The notes under the pieces were generated by a model, which had not been told where the DNA came from, made no database searches, and was given only the letters and a program-made list of their open reading frames with translations. From assembly GCF_000745015.1 (NCBI RefSeq), contig NZ_JQNA01000002.1, positions 4,960,001 through 5,024,000 of the forward strand: a stretch of 64,000 bases of DNA. The letters run 5' to 3'. How positions within the stretch are numbered: the first letter of the stretch is position 1; each line of letters opens with the position of its first letter. The position numbers and the translations under genes are program-made. Shown piece after piece: positions 26,126-35,302 of the stretch. The stretch is from Burkholderia sp. 9120 (GTDB lineage: Bacteria > Pseudomonadota > Gammaproteobacteria > Burkholderiales > Burkholderiaceae).

Positions 26126-26965
26126 ATGCTCATGACCAGCCACCTCTCGATCACCCGCGGCGACCGGCCGATTCTGCGCGATCTTTCGCTGACGGTTAAG
26201 CCCGGCTGCCTGACTACGCTGCTCGGCTGCAACGGGGCCGGCAAGAGCACGTTGCTGAAAGCGCTCGCGGGCGAGTTTCATGGCGGCGGTTCGACGCGGC
26301 CGCCGCAGTTGAGCGGCACGACGACGCTCAATGGCGAGTCGCTCGACGGTATGTCGCCGAAGCGTCTGGCGCGCTTGCGCGCGGTGTTGCCGCAAGCCTC
26401 CAACCCGGTGTTTCCGTTCACGGTCGAGGAGATCGTGCTGCTCGGCCGCTATCCGCATGCGGCGAGCGGCGCCGTGTCGCGCAACGATCGGCGGATCGTC
26501 GACGAAGCGTTAGCGCTGGCCGGCGCTGAAGCTCTCGCGGGCCGCGACATCACCACACTGTCCGGCGGCGAGTTGGCGAGGGTGCAGTTTGCCCGCGTGC
26601 TGGCGCAGATCTGGCCGCAGGACGACGACGCCGGTGACGCTCGTGGCACATCGGATCAACCGACCCGCTATCTGCTGCTCGACGAGCCGACTGCCGCGTT
26701 GGATCTGGCGCATCAGCATCGCTTGCTGGAGACCGTCAGGGCGTTGACGCGCCGTTGGCGGATCGGCGCGCTGGCTATCGTGCATGATCCGAATCTGGCC
26801 GCGCGCTATGCCGATGCGATCGCGTTGCTGGCGGACGGCACGATCATCGCGCAAGGCACGCCGAGGGAGATCATGCAGCCGGCGCTGATCGAGCGATGCT
26901 TCGGGTTTGCGGTGCGGATGCTGGATGCGGGAGATGGGTCGGCGCCGGTGGCGGTGCCGGCTTGA
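26126..26965 (+). CDS. hmuV: Heme ABC transporter ATPase HmuV
   Basis: A 279-residue ABC ATPase, last gene of the heme operon. Walker [10 protein letters not shown] (34-42), Q-loop LPQASNP, signature LSGGE, Walker [13 protein letters not shown], and the H-loop in IVHDPN. It powers import through HmuU. A frame open from 26039 overlaps hmuU; I use ATG 26126, which follows GGAGAG and where homology starts. An insertion between the signature and Walker B ([18 protein letters not shown]) is common in beta-proteobacterial HmuV. An 11-bp tandem repeat follows the stop. Confidence 0.92.
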   Translation: MLMTSHLSITRGDRPILRDLSLTVKPGCLTTLLGCNGAGKSTLLKALAGEFHGGGSTRPPQLSGTTTLNGESLDGMSPKRLARLRAVLPQASNPVFPFTVEEIVLLGRYPHAASGAVSRNDRRIVDEALALAGAEALAGRDITTLSGGELARVQFARVLAQIWPQDDDAGDARGTSDQPTRYLLLDEPTAALDLAHQHRLLETVRALTRRWRIGALAIVHDPNLAARYADAIALLADGTIIAQGTPREIMQPALIERCFGFAVRMLDAGDGSAPVAVPA

Positions 26966-26981
26966 GGTTGCGGGTTTATTG

Positions 26982-27068
26982 CGGCCTGATTTCGGCCTGA
27001 TTTCGGCCTGATTTCGGCCTGATTTCGGCCTGATTTCGGCCTGATTTCGGCCTGATTTCGGCCTGATT
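26982..27068. repeat. 11-bp tandem repeat, 8 copies
   Basis: CGGCCTGATTT is repeated from 26982; seven units are exact and the eighth ends in G. It starts 17 bases after the hmuV stop and ends 18 bases before the stop of the convergent lysR gene, filling the convergent gap. A second 11-bp array of different sequence lies in the equivalent position at 61350. Confidence 0.9.
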
Positions 27069-27085
27069 GCAGGCTTAGCCGCAAA

Positions 27086-27988
27086 TCAGGCGGCACTCCC
27101 CAAAAACCCCACCAACGCCGCCGCACTCGCACTCAACTGCTCGCGCGCTTTAAAAATCACGATCAACCGACGCACCGCCCACGCATCGCTCAACGACAGC
27201 AAGCGCACGTCGAGCGCATTCACATAAAGCAAACCCACCTGCTCCGGCACGATCGCGATACCGAGTCCCGCGTGCACCATCCGGCACAACGCATCCAGAC
27301 TGCTCACGCGGATCCTCACATCGAGTTGCCTGCCCTCCGCGGCCGCCTGTTGCGCGAGCATCTGCGTGAGCGCGCTCTCGCTGCGCAAGCCGACGAAGCT
27401 ATCGCCGAGCAAACCGTTGAACGCCACGCGCGCCATGCCGGCGAGACGGTGACCGCCCGGCACCAGCACCGCTAACCGGTCCTGCCGGTACGGCACCTGC
27501 TCGAACGCTTCGCTGCCCACCACCGGATTGCAGATACCAAAGTCCGCCGCGTGCTCGGCCACCAGACGCAGCACCTCGGCGCTGTTCTCCTCTTCGAGTT
27601 CGATCGACACCTCCGGAAACGCGCGCCCGAAAGCGGCCACATCTTCCGGCAGAAACTGCACGATCGACGACAGATTCGCCACCACCCGCACCCGGCCCTT
27701 CGCGCCCGATGAAAAGCGCGACAACTCCGCGCTCATCTGTTCGATGTTGCCGATGATCGCCAGCGCGTAACGCAGCACCGTCTCGCCGACCGGCGTCACC
27801 GTAATGCCGCGCGATTGGCGCTGGATCACCGGCAAGCCGATCACTGCCTCGATTTCGGCGATGCGCCGGCTCACCGCCGACGGCGCGATGAACTCGCGCT
27901 CGGCCGCTCGCGCGATATTCCGTTCCTGGCAAACGGCGACGAACAGTCGCAGCGAAGTGAGATCGAGTTTCTTGAGAAGATTTTCCAT
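27086..27988 (-). CDS. LysR family transcriptional regulator
   Basis: A 300-residue LTTR. The N-terminal helix-turn-helix spans about residues 9-68 (LRLFVAVCQERNIARAAER, then PSAVSRRIAEIEAVIGLPVIQR); the C-terminal periplasmic-binding-like effector domain follows (VRVVANLSSIVQFLPEDVAAF; the late FIVIFK-type strand). It is convergent with the heme operon and faces away from the GNAT gene at 28201, about 210 bases upstream. Its target is not evident; LTTRs usually act on a divergent gene, here the acetyltransferase. Confidence 0.9.
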   Translation of the reverse strand: MENLLKKLDLTSLRLFVAVCQERNIARAAEREFIAPSAVSRRIAEIEAVIGLPVIQRQSRGITVTPVGETVLRYALAIIGNIEQMSAELSRFSSGAKGRVRVVANLSSIVQFLPEDVAAFGRAFPEVSIELEEENSAEVLRLVAEHAADFGICNPVVGSEAFEQVPYRQDRLAVLVPGGHRLAGMARVAFNGLLGDSFVGLRSESALTQMLAQQAAAEGRQLDVRIRVSSLDALCRMVHAGLGIAIVPEQVGLLYVNALDVRLLSLSDAWAVRRLIVIFKAREQLSASAAALVGFLGSAA

Positions 27989-28200
27989 TGAGCTTCCGTC
28001 ACCGTAACGCCGAACCGAACCGACAAGACCCAGCCCGATCGTCTCGCCGGGACCCGCGATAATAAATCGGTCGAGGTCGTCCTCAGTGCGCGCGCTTTGT
28101 TTTCGCGGCCTTATCCGCTATCTTTGCGCACGCCGCATTTTGCACGCCGCGCTCGACACAGCGGCCTGAAGCGCGCCCACTCATCGCCGATTGGAGACCC

Positions 28201-28722
28201 ATGAACGCCGTTCGACTCAGCCGCGCAACTCGCGCCGATGCCGCCGATCTGATCGCCGCCAACCGCGCGAATCAGGACTACCACTTGCCGTGGGTCGCCT
28301 CCTTTACTGATCAAGCCGGCTTCGACGGCTGGTTCTCGCGCACCCTGACCGGACCCAACGTCGGACTGGTGGCGCGGGAAACGGCATCGAACGAGATTGT
28401 CGGCATGATCAATGTCAACGAGATCGTCGCGGGCGTTTTTCAGAGCGCTTATCTCGGCTACTACGGCATGTCGGGTTTCGCGCGCCAAGGCCTGATGACC
28501 GACGCGCTGCGCGCGGCGGCGAGCTATGCGTTCGGCGAGATGGGCTTACATCGGCTGGAAGCCAACATTCAACCGGGCAACGAGGCGTCGATCGCGCTGG
28601 TGCGCCGGTTGGGCTTTCAGAAGGAAGGATATTCGCCGCGCTATCTGCGCATCGACGGCGAATGGCGCGATCACGAGCGGTGGGCGCTGCTGGCCGACAC
28701 ACCCGCCGGCAACGCGATCTAA
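28201..28722 (+). CDS. RimJ/RimL-type GNAT acetyltransferase
   Basis: A 173-residue N-acetyltransferase of the RimJ/RimL group, which acetylates protein N-termini or small amines with acetyl-CoA. Characteristic parts: an N-terminal strand, GMINVNEIV, YLGYYGMSGFARQGLMTDAL with the pyrophosphate loop degenerate, then LHRLEANIQPGNEASIALVRRLGFQKEGYSPRYLRIDGEWRDHERWALL, shown here in part as the family's typical end. ATG follows GGAGACCC. Monocistronic between a divergent lysR and a convergent response regulator. Substrate unknown. Confidence 0.88.
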   Translation: MNAVRLSRATRADAADLIAANRANQDYHLPWVASFTDQAGFDGWFSRTLTGPNVGLVARETASNEIVGMINVNEIVAGVFQSAYLGYYGMSGFARQGLMTDALRAAASYAFGEMGLHRLEANIQPGNEASIALVRRLGFQKEGYSPRYLRIDGEWRDHERWALLADTPAGNAI

Positions 28723-28736
28723 GCGCCTAACGCGGG

Positions 28737-29522
28737 CTACACACTGCCCCGTTGCGCGGATGCCAGCGCAGCGCGCCGGTTCGAGACGCGAGCCATCGTC
28801 TTGCGGACCGGCGAATGGCGCGCGCCATCCGGCACGAACACGTAACCGTGACTGCGCACGGTCTGGATAAACCTCGGCGCGGACGGGTCGGCCTCGAGAA
28901 TTCGCCGCAGCCGCCACACCTGCACGTCGACGCCACGGTCCGTCCGTTCGTCTTCCGAGCCGTGCAGCAATTCGAGCAGGCGCACCCGCGTCAGCGTCCG
29001 CATCGGATTCTCGACGAACACCTTCAGCAACGCGAACTCCGCCGCGGACAGAAAGAACGCGCCGCTGTCCATCTCCAGGGTGCGTAAGCGCAGGTCCAGC
29101 GTGAACGGACCGAATACGATCGCGCGGTCTTCTTCCCGCGCGGTGGCCGGCAGGCACGTATTGCAGCGCCGCAGCACTGCCCGCACACGCGCCAGCAGTT
29201 CACGCGGATTGAAGGGTTTGCCGATGCAGTCGTCCGCGCCCATTTCGAGGCCGATGATGCGGTCGACGTCGGTGGGTCGCGCCGTCAGAATCACCGGCAC
29301 CTCGTTGCCCGCCGCGCGCAGTTTGCTCAATGCGTCCAGACCTTCGGTGCCGAACCGGATCTGATCGAGCACGACCAGATCGGGCGACGTCTGTTCGATC
29401 CTTTGCGCCAGCAAACTCACGTCGCGCAGGACGGAAACCGCCATGCCCGCCCGTTCCAGCAGGGTGGTCAGCACCTCGACGAGTTCGACATCGTCGTCAA
29501 CGACCAGTATTTGTGCATTCAT
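28737..29522 (-). CDS. OmpR-family response regulator (orphan)
   Basis: A 261-residue two-component response regulator. Receiver domain 1-120 with the acidic pair in LVVDDD, phospho-acceptor Asp53 in VVLDQ, and the conserved Lys in GKPFN. The winged-helix output domain follows (FGPFTLDLRLRTLEM, then LLELLHG and DVQVWRLRRILEADP). A Ser/Arg-rich 35-residue tail extends beyond the usual end. No sensor kinase is encoded next to it, so its partner is elsewhere. Start placed at ATG 29522 by homology; no strong ribosome-binding site is visible there. Confidence 0.88.
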   Translation of the reverse strand: MNAQILVVDDDVELVEVLTTLLERAGMAVSVLRDVSLLAQRIEQTSPDLVVLDQIRFGTEGLDALSKLRAAGNEVPVILTARPTDVDRIIGLEMGADDCIGKPFNPRELLARVRAVLRRCNTCLPATAREEDRAIVFGPFTLDLRLRTLEMDSGAFFLSAAEFALLKVFVENPMRTLTRVRLLELLHGSEDERTDRGVDVQVWRLRRILEADPSAPRFIQTVRSHGYVFVPDGARHSPVRKTMARVSNRRAALASAQRGSV

Positions 29523-29949
29523 ATCAAGGAGTCTGACGCGCAGGATGGCAAGCGGGTTTGCAATCACGCTAGCGGTCGACTCGCAGTGACCGGATCTTGA
29601 GGTCGGCTTTCAACGCCGCTTTCAAAACCGTCAGTCAGGTGCAAACCATGCGCAAACGTGCTGCCCAGATCTCTTGAACGGAGCGAACGGAGAGAATCCG
29701 TCGCTGAATGACTAATTATTTGCGTGGCGTCGCGCTGGGCTATGCGGTAAGGCGTGGGGTGGTCGCTCGAAAGCCGTCGGTAAGCGTGTTTTCAGGCTGC
29801 GGCCAGCAAGTGCGCCGACGCGGCGAAGGTGACTTCGTCGCGGAGCATTTAAACTTCGCCGGTGGCTTTCTGGTCACGAATTGCCAGCTGATCCCATTCA
29901 CCCGGCGGTGCTATCGAAGTTCGAAGCGCCATGCCCTTCGGAGAGATCC
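29523..29949. other. Gene-free interval
   Basis: About 430 bases between divergent response-regulator and VOC genes. An 88-codon plus-strand frame (29708-29974) overlaps the VOC start and has no motif. I see no clear promoter palindrome. Confidence 0.4.
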
Positions 29950-30321
29950 ATGCCGTTGCACATGTCGAGATTGATTCTTTATGTCCACGACGTCGCGCTG
30001 CTGAAGTCCTTCTATCAAACCCATTTCGCGCTGCCCGTCAGCGAAGAAATCGAACACGAATGGGTCGTGCTGCAAGCGGGCGCGGTCGAGATCGCACTGC
30101 ATCGGGTCGGCGAGCCGTATCGCAAGCTGTCGGCCAAACCGAATCATTCGAATGCGAAGCTGGTGTTCTCGGTGGAGTCCGGGTTGACCGAGTTGCACGA
30201 CAAACTCACGCGCGCAGGCGTACCGATGCGCGGGCTGAAACGCTACGACGGTTTCCCGCAATTGATGTGCGACGGCGAAGATCCCGAAGGCAACGTGTTC
30301 CAGCTTTCGCAAGCGGATTGA
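29950..30321 (+). CDS. VOC superfamily (glyoxalase-like) protein
   Basis: A 123-residue protein with the paired beta-alpha-beta-beta-beta modules of the VOC fold: LILYVHDVALLKSFYQTHF at the start and LMCDGEDPEGNVFQLSQ at the end. VOC proteins include glyoxalases, dioxygenases and resistance proteins. Metal-ligand positions are partly kept: the first strand has Tyr where glyoxalases have His, while Glu in EGNVFQL remains. ATG 29950 follows GGAGAG. Stand-alone gene; function unknown. Confidence 0.8.
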   Translation: MPLHMSRLILYVHDVALLKSFYQTHFALPVSEEIEHEWVVLQAGAVEIALHRVGEPYRKLSAKPNHSNAKLVFSVESGLTELHDKLTRAGVPMRGLKRYDGFPQLMCDGEDPEGNVFQLSQAD

Positions 30322-30401
30322 GCAGGTGTCGCGGCCTGATGTCCGCTTATGAACCCGGTCGATTCCGCTAACGTCGCGATCACGTTGCGATCACGTTCCG
30401 C

Positions 30402-31124
30402 TCACGCGCAACCGTCGATATCGCAACTCGGCCCGCTCTCCGGCGCCGATGAAGCCGTAGCGGACGCCGAAGCCCCCATCGAAGCGCCGGTCAAACGCGC
30501 AAGCTCGCGCGCCCATTCGACCGGCCGCCCGAGATACGCGCGAATATCGACGACACCGACCCGACCGTGCGCATCTTCCAGCGCGAAGGTCGGAAAGCCG
30601 TGGCCACCCACGTCGTCCAGCAAACGACGGCTAGCGTCGATATGCTGCTGCGTCGACGCCCCGCTCAGCTGCGCGAAGGCCGCGCGAAACGCGTCCGCCG
30701 GCAAGCCGATTTCCACGGCCAGTTCGTGCAGCACGGCGGCGTCACTGATGCGCTTGCCTTCCTGATAGTGCGCGCGCTGCTGACGGTGAATCATGTCGAG
30801 CCCGCGTCCAGCGACCGCTTCCGCCGCCAACGCCGCCGTAATCGGCGGCTCCGAATCCATCACCGCGCGCTCGTCGCGCAGCAGGTCGTCGAAATAGCCC
30901 GCGCCGAACGGCTGACCGGTCAAGTCGGCAATGCGCCGGTCGTGCGGCATCACGTAGTCGCGCCATTGCGGCGTCACGCGACGTCGCTGCGAACCCGCGA
31001 GCATGCCGCCGCCGTGAAATGCCAGCGCGAGACCGGGCACGGCACGCGCCGCCTCGACGAGCGGCGCGGCGCCATAGCACCAGCCGCACAGCGGATCGTA
31101 GATGTAGTGCAGCGTCGCCATCAT
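30402..31124 (-). CDS. DsbA-family (FrnE-like) thioredoxin-fold protein
   Basis: A 240-residue cytoplasmic thioredoxin-fold oxidoreductase with the active-site pair in PLCGWCYG (Cys13, Cys16) and the conserved cis-Pro region GFPTF. The helical insertion and size match the FrnE/2-hydroxychromene isomerase-like DsbA branch. No signal peptide. A C-terminal tail CDIDGC supplies an extra Cys pair. Its ATG overlaps the stop of the upstream MBL-like gene (ATGA), so they are coupled and probably work together. A redox or thiol-protecting role is likely; the target is unknown. Confidence 0.82.
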   Translation of the reverse strand: MMATLHYIYDPLCGWCYGAAPLVEAARAVPGLALAFHGGGMLAGSQRRRVTPQWRDYVMPHDRRIADLTGQPFGAGYFDDLLRDERAVMDSEPPITAALAAEAVAGRGLDMIHRQQRAHYQEGKRISDAAVLHELAVEIGLPADAFRAAFAQLSGASTQQHIDASRRLLDDVGGHGFPTFALEDAHGRVGVVDIRAYLGRPVEWARELARLTGASMGASASATASSAPESGPSCDIDGCA

Positions 31125-32113
31125 GCGCCTCCTTGCGCGGCGGGCGTGCCGTTCGCGCGTTGACCCGCGACGGGCGCCGAGCCCGCAGCGGCCGGTTTGC
31201 TATCCGACGCCGCCGGCGCCGGCCATTGCATTTCGCCCTTGATAACCTTCGCGCTCAACTCCAGCGACGACACGCCGCCCAGGTCCGGATACGCCCGCTT
31301 CATCGCGTCGACGAGTTCGGTCGAATTCTTCGCCTTCGCGGCGGCGCTGTCGAAGGTCTTCAGATAGTCCGCGGTAAAACGCACTGCCTTGATACCGGTC
31401 GGCATCGGGCCGGTAAAGTGTCCGGGCACGACCGTCGCCGGCTTGAGCGCGACGATACCGTCGAGCGTACTCAACCACGCCGCGCGCGACGCCTCGCTCT
31501 GCGTATCCGCGACCCACACGTGATCGCCGCTATTGACCACCACGCCGCCCGCCACCGTCTTCAGCGACGGAATCCACAGATACGTGCGCTCGGGAGCCGG
31601 GCCCGTGAGGCCTTTGATTTCGAGGGTCCGGCCTTCCAGCGTCAGGCGATCGCCATGCAGCGCTTCGGGCAACACGAGACGCTTCGGCGCATTGTCCTTC
31701 AGCACCGGTCCCCAGTACGCGAGCTTGCCGTCCATCGTCGCCTTGATCGCGGCGACGGTTTGCGGCGTCGCGACGATCTTCGCGTGCGGGAACGCGTCCT
31801 GAATCACGTCGAGGCCGAAGTAGTAATCGGGATCGCTCTGGCTGATGTAGACCGTGGTCAGCGTCTTGCCGCTGGCCTTGAGCTTTTGCACCAGCGCTTC
31901 GGCGTCGCTGCGCTGGAACTGCGCGTCGATCAGCACAGCGTCGTGCGCGCCCGTAACAATCTCCGACGACACCGGAAACACGCCCTTGTCGCCTGGGTTG
32001 TAGACCTCGAGATGAAGCGGCGCGGCGCCGGCCGCGTGAGCGGCGAGGCCGACGCTCAGCAGTGCGGCGGGCAGGATCTGATGGAGTGGGGCAAAGCGGA
32101 AAGAGCGCGACAT
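31121..32113 (-). CDS. Exported MBL-fold hydrolase-like protein, altered metal motif
   Basis: A 330-residue protein with signal peptide (1-31) and a metallo-beta-lactamase fold: HDAVLIDAQF, the motif region VYISQSDPDYYFGLD (88-102), NSGDHVWVADT and VVPGHF. The usual THxHxDH zinc motif is SQSDPDY here: its three His are Gln, Asp and Tyr, though Asp96 and the later His in PGHF remain. The protein ends in a 40-residue Ala/Pro-rich tail. It is first in a two-gene operon with a DsbA-like gene and is divergent from a lysR gene. It may be a pseudoenzyme or use another metal site. Confidence 0.78.
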   Translation of the reverse strand: MSRSFRFAPLHQILPAALLSVGLAAHAAGAAPLHLEVYNPGDKGVFPVSSEIVTGAHDAVLIDAQFQRSDAEALVQKLKASGKTLTTVYISQSDPDYYFGLDVIQDAFPHAKIVATPQTVAAIKATMDGKLAYWGPVLKDNAPKRLVLPEALHGDRLTLEGRTLEIKGLTGPAPERTYLWIPSLKTVAGGVVVNSGDHVWVADTQSEASRAAWLSTLDGIVALKPATVVPGHFTGPMPTGIKAVRFTADYLKTFDSAAAKAKNSTELVDAMKRAYPDLGGVSSLELSAKVIKGEMQWPAPAASDSKPAAAGSAPVAGQRANGTPAAQGGA

Positions 32114-32220
32114 GGATTCTCCAATAGCGGGTTCTGAAACGATGCCGCCATTGTAAATTTCTTCGATCGATCTAAAAGCCGCTTATCATGCGCATATTTG
32201 TTGCATGAATCGATCGAATC

Positions 32221-33120
32221 ATGGACCGTATCACCGCCGCCGAAGTTTTCGTGACGATCGCCGAACGGGGCAGCCTGACGGCCGCCGCCGACGGTCTGGA
32301 CATGTCGCGCGCCATGGTCACGCGCTATCTGGCGCAGATGGAAGCGTGGTCGGGCGCGCGGTTGCTGCATCGGAGCACGCGGCGTATCAGCCTGACTTCC
32401 GCGGGCGAAGCGGCCCTGGCGCGTTGCCGGCAGATGCTCGAGATTGCCGGCCAGATGGCCGTGACCGACGGTCCCGAAGCGGAGACGCCGCGCGGGCTGT
32501 TGCGCGTGGCCTGTGCGCAGGTGCTGGCGCAGCAGGTGCTCGGCGCGGCGATGACCGCGTTCCTGAAGCGCTATCCCGCCACCGCCGTCGATCTCGTGGT
32601 CGACGGCCGTACGGTGAATCTGGTGGAAGAGCGCATCGATCTGGCGATCCGCATCACGGAGCAACTCGACCCCAGCCTGATCGCGCGGCCGCTCGGCGTC
32701 TGCCCGTCGGTGGTGTGCGCGGCGCCGTCGTATCTCGCCGCGCACGGCACGCCGCGCGACGTCACGGAACTGGCCGTGCACAACTGCCTGACTTACTCGT
32801 ACTTCGGCAAGAGTCTGTGGAAGTTCAAGGACACGGCGAGCGGCGAGCCGTCGGCCGTGGCGGTGGGCGGCAATCTCAGCGCGAACGACTCGATGACCTT
32901 GCTGGCGGCCGCGCGCGAAGGCGCCGGCATTGCAATGCAACCGGTGTTCGAGGCGGCGCCGCTGATCGCGAGCGGACACCTGGTGCGTTTGCTGCCGGGT
33001 CACGAAGCGCAATCGCTCGACATTTACGGCGTCTATAACTCACGGCGGCAAATGCCTGCGGCGCTGCGTGTGCTGATCGATTTTCTGGTGGACTGGTTCG
33101 CGAAGCATGTAGCGACGTGA
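32221..33120 (+). CDS. LysR family transcriptional regulator
   Basis: A 299-residue LTTR. Helix-turn-helix ITAAEVFVTIAERGSLTAAADGLDMSRAMVTRY is at 3-35 (shown in part by its core SLTAAADGLDMSRAMVTRY). The effector domain carries VVDGRTVNLVEERIDLAIRI and the late PVFEAAPLIASG. It belongs to the CrgA/AaeR-like subgroup. It is divergent from the MBL-like/DsbA-like operon across 107 bases containing ATCGATC-type palindromes on both sides of the gap, so it probably controls that operon. Inducer unknown. Confidence 0.9.
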   Translation: MDRITAAEVFVTIAERGSLTAAADGLDMSRAMVTRYLAQMEAWSGARLLHRSTRRISLTSAGEAALARCRQMLEIAGQMAVTDGPEAETPRGLLRVACAQVLAQQVLGAAMTAFLKRYPATAVDLVVDGRTVNLVEERIDLAIRITEQLDPSLIARPLGVCPSVVCAAPSYLAAHGTPRDVTELAVHNCLTYSYFGKSLWKFKDTASGEPSAVAVGGNLSANDSMTLLAAAREGAGIAMQPVFEAAPLIASGHLVRLLPGHEAQSLDIYGVYNSRRQMPAALRVLIDFLVDWFAKHVAT

Positions 33121-33149
33121 GGCATGTGACGGCCTGACGCGCCAGCGCC

Positions 33150-33500
33150 TCAATGGTCCGGGCTAAAGCCGCGCGCGTAGGCCAGCGCTTCGGCCAGCAC
33201 GTCGACTTCCGACTGTTTTTCCCGCAACTGCGCGCGCAGTTCGGCGATCTGCTGAACCGCGTCCAGCACACTCGCGACATCGACCGGCTCGTGACCCGAT
33301 GCCGCGCCCCCTTCGTGCGAGTGAAGACGACCCTGCGTTTTCCATCCATCGAGATTGCTCGATCCGGATAGCGTGCCCGCAGGCCGCTGACGGCGCACTC
33401 TGCCGCGCCCGGCATCGTGATCTTTACGGCAGTCGTTTTCCGCAGCCTCACAAGACGCGCGGCGCCGGGCGACTCGGGTGTGACGCGTAGCAAACAGCAT
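33150..33500 (-). CDS. Hypothetical protein with C-terminal coiled coil
   Basis: A 116-residue frame. The last 45 residues (VLDAVQQIAELRAQLREKQ followed by SEVDVLAEALAYARG) look like a genuine amphipathic coiled coil. The N-terminal part is Arg-rich and low in structure, so the true start may be internal. Other frames here are worse. No known family. Confidence 0.45.
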   Translation of the reverse strand: MLFATRHTRVARRRASCEAAENDCRKDHDAGRGRVRRQRPAGTLSGSSNLDGWKTQGRLHSHEGGAASGHEPVDVASVLDAVQQIAELRAQLREKQSEVDVLAEALAYARGFSPDH

Positions 33501-33576
33501 GTTCTTCTCCGTTCCGGGGTACGACCGAACCACGCAAAGCCGCGCAGGCCCAAGCATACCCGGGACTTTATTTACG

Positions 33577-34425
33577 TTACTGGAACTGATACAGATACCC
33601 GACGCGCGCGGCGGGAATGAAGCGCCTGCCGACCAGCGGGCTATCGGCGATGCCGCTGCCGAGGCGCGTCACCTGCAGATCGAGACTCACCGACTGGCGC
33701 GGCGCGAGCTGATACGCGACGCGTGTGCCGATCGTCGCGTTCACTGCTGAACTGCCGTCATACGCAGGCCGCCCGGCGCGCGCCTCCGACGACGTCACGC
33801 CGTAGTAGTAGTCGACGTATTTGCCGGCGAACCAGGTGGCGTCGGCATGCGGCTCGATGCTCCAGCGTCCCATTTCGAACGCCTTCTTGAATTCGAGGCT
33901 GGCCTGCTGGCCTTTGTTGCCGCCCAGCAGATAGCTGCCGGTGAGCGTGCCGAATGCCGTATGCCAGCCCACCACCGGGCCGTACCAGAACGTCAGGCTG
34001 TCGCGATTCGGCAGGCCGTTCAGGATCGGCGCATCCGAGGCCCGATAGCCTTCGAGAATCCCCACGCGCGCGCGCAATGCAACTGTCACGCCGCTCCATT
34101 GTCCGACCTTGAGATCGAGCCGCGTGGCGTACGCGTTGATCCATTTATTGTCGATGTAGAACAGCGGGATCGGTGTGATGCGCGCCTTATCGCCGCGATA
34201 GGGCGACGCATCGACGCCCACGCCGGCGCCCAGGCCCCAGTGCGTCACGTTGGTCGCGTTGCTCAACACGGTGAAGCCGGAATCGGCCTCGTTGTCGACG
34301 CCGCCCGCCCACGCGAAGCGGGAACTCATCAGCAGCGCGGCGGCCAGCAGCAGCGGATAGTCGCGGCAACAGACCTTCTTCACGACGTCGGCAATACGAC
34401 GCGTGGATTTCGACGAACTCGCCAT
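33577..34425 (-). CDS. MipA/OmpV family outer-membrane protein
   Basis: A 282-residue outer-membrane beta-barrel. A basic N-terminus and a hydrophobic segment (LLLAAALLMSSRFAWAGG) form a long signal peptide. The MipA/OmpV pattern is visible: GLGAGVGVDASPYRG, PIPLFYIDN, GYRASDAPILNGL, DSLTFWYGPVVGW, and the terminal FIPAARVGYLYQFQ with a C-terminal aromatic pattern. Members scaffold cell-wall enzymes or act in antimicrobial-peptide and polyamine responses. ATG 34425 follows GGAGGT. Divergent from a two-component system, which probably controls it. Confidence 0.88.
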   Translation of the reverse strand: MASSSKSTRRIADVVKKVCCRDYPLLLAAALLMSSRFAWAGGVDNEADSGFTVLSNATNVTHWGLGAGVGVDASPYRGDKARITPIPLFYIDNKWINAYATRLDLKVGQWSGVTVALRARVGILEGYRASDAPILNGLPNRDSLTFWYGPVVGWHTAFGTLTGSYLLGGNKGQQASLEFKKAFEMGRWSIEPHADATWFAGKYVDYYYGVTSSEARAGRPAYDGSSAVNATIGTRVAYQLAPRQSVSLDLQVTRLGSGIADSPLVGRRFIPAARVGYLYQFQ

Positions 34426-34588
34426 TCAGTAACCTCCAATCAGAAGCGGCGAGATTACTCAGGCGATTCGACGCCATGATGTGCGCGATATTTCGAGCCC
34501 GATACAATGTGTCAGCCCTGAAATATTGACGGGGCACGGCTGACATAGATTAACGGCCGTTCAGGATTAGCATTTGGGAATGACTTAT

Positions 34589-35302
34589 ATGCCGCACGTA
34601 CTGGTGGTTGACGACGAAGAGGACATCCGGTCCTTATTGACGGGGTTTTTTCGCCGACATGGCCACGAGGTCAGTATCGCGACCGACGGCGTCACGCTCT
34701 TCGAAATGCTCAACAGCCGACCCATCGACCTGGTGATTCTCGACGTCATGCTGCCCGGCGAAGACGGCTTCAGCCTGTGCCGGCGTTTGCGCGCCACGTC
34801 GAAAGTGCCCGTGATCATGCTCACCGCGGTGGCCGATCACGTGGATCGCGTGGTCGGCCTCGAAATCGGCGCGGACGATTACCTGGTGAAACCGTTCGAC
34901 GCGCGCGAATTGCTCGCTCGCGTCAAAGCCGTTTTGCGTCGCACGACGCAATCCGATGTCGCGGTGGCGAGCACCGGCACGCGGCCGATGCTGTCGTTCG
35001 CCGGTTGGCGGCTCGATATTGCCCGGCGCGAATTGCGCTCCACCGACAACACGCTGATGATCCTGTCCAGCACCGAATTCGATCTGCTGCTGGCGTTCGC
35101 GGAACACCCGCAACGCGTGCTGTCGCGCGAGCAGTTGCTCGATCTCGCGCATGGCGCGGCGCATGAGGTGTACGACCGCAGCATCGACGTGCAGGTCGCG
35201 CGTCTGCGCCGCAAGCTCGATCTCGACGACAAGGAACCGCCCGTGATCCGCACGGTGCGCGGCGGCGGCTACATGTTCACCCCCACGGTGCGGCGCGGAT
35301 GA
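34589..35302 (+). CDS. OmpR-family response regulator
   Basis: A 237-residue response regulator. Receiver: VVDDE (7-10), phospho-acceptor Asp52 in VILDVMLPGEDG, and KPFDARELLARV. Output winged helix: ILSSTEFDLLLAFAEHP and the DNA-contact stretch SIDVQVARLRRKLD. The frame opens upstream at TTG 34574; ATG 34589 is preferred because GGGA lies at the right distance and the receiver strand begins there. It overlaps the following kinase gene (ATGA), forming one system. It is divergent from a MipA/OmpV gene. Confidence 0.92.
   Translation: MPHVLVVDDEEDIRSLLTGFFRRHGHEVSIATDGVTLFEMLNSRPIDLVILDVMLPGEDGFSLCRRLRATSKVPVIMLTAVADHVDRVVGLEIGADDYLVKPFDARELLARVKAVLRRTTQSDVAVASTGTRPMLSFAGWRLDIARRELRSTDNTLMILSSTEFDLLLAFAEHPQRVLSREQLLDLAHGAAHEVYDRSIDVQVARLRRKLDLDDKEPPVIRTVRGGGYMFTPTVRRG

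Noticed and set aside
26982..27068. CRISPR-like array
   Set aside because: Units are contiguous 11-mers with no spacers, so this is a simple tandem repeat.
29708..29974. 88-codon plus-strand frame before the VOC gene
   Set aside because: Arg/Cys-rich, no motif, overlaps the VOC start in another frame.
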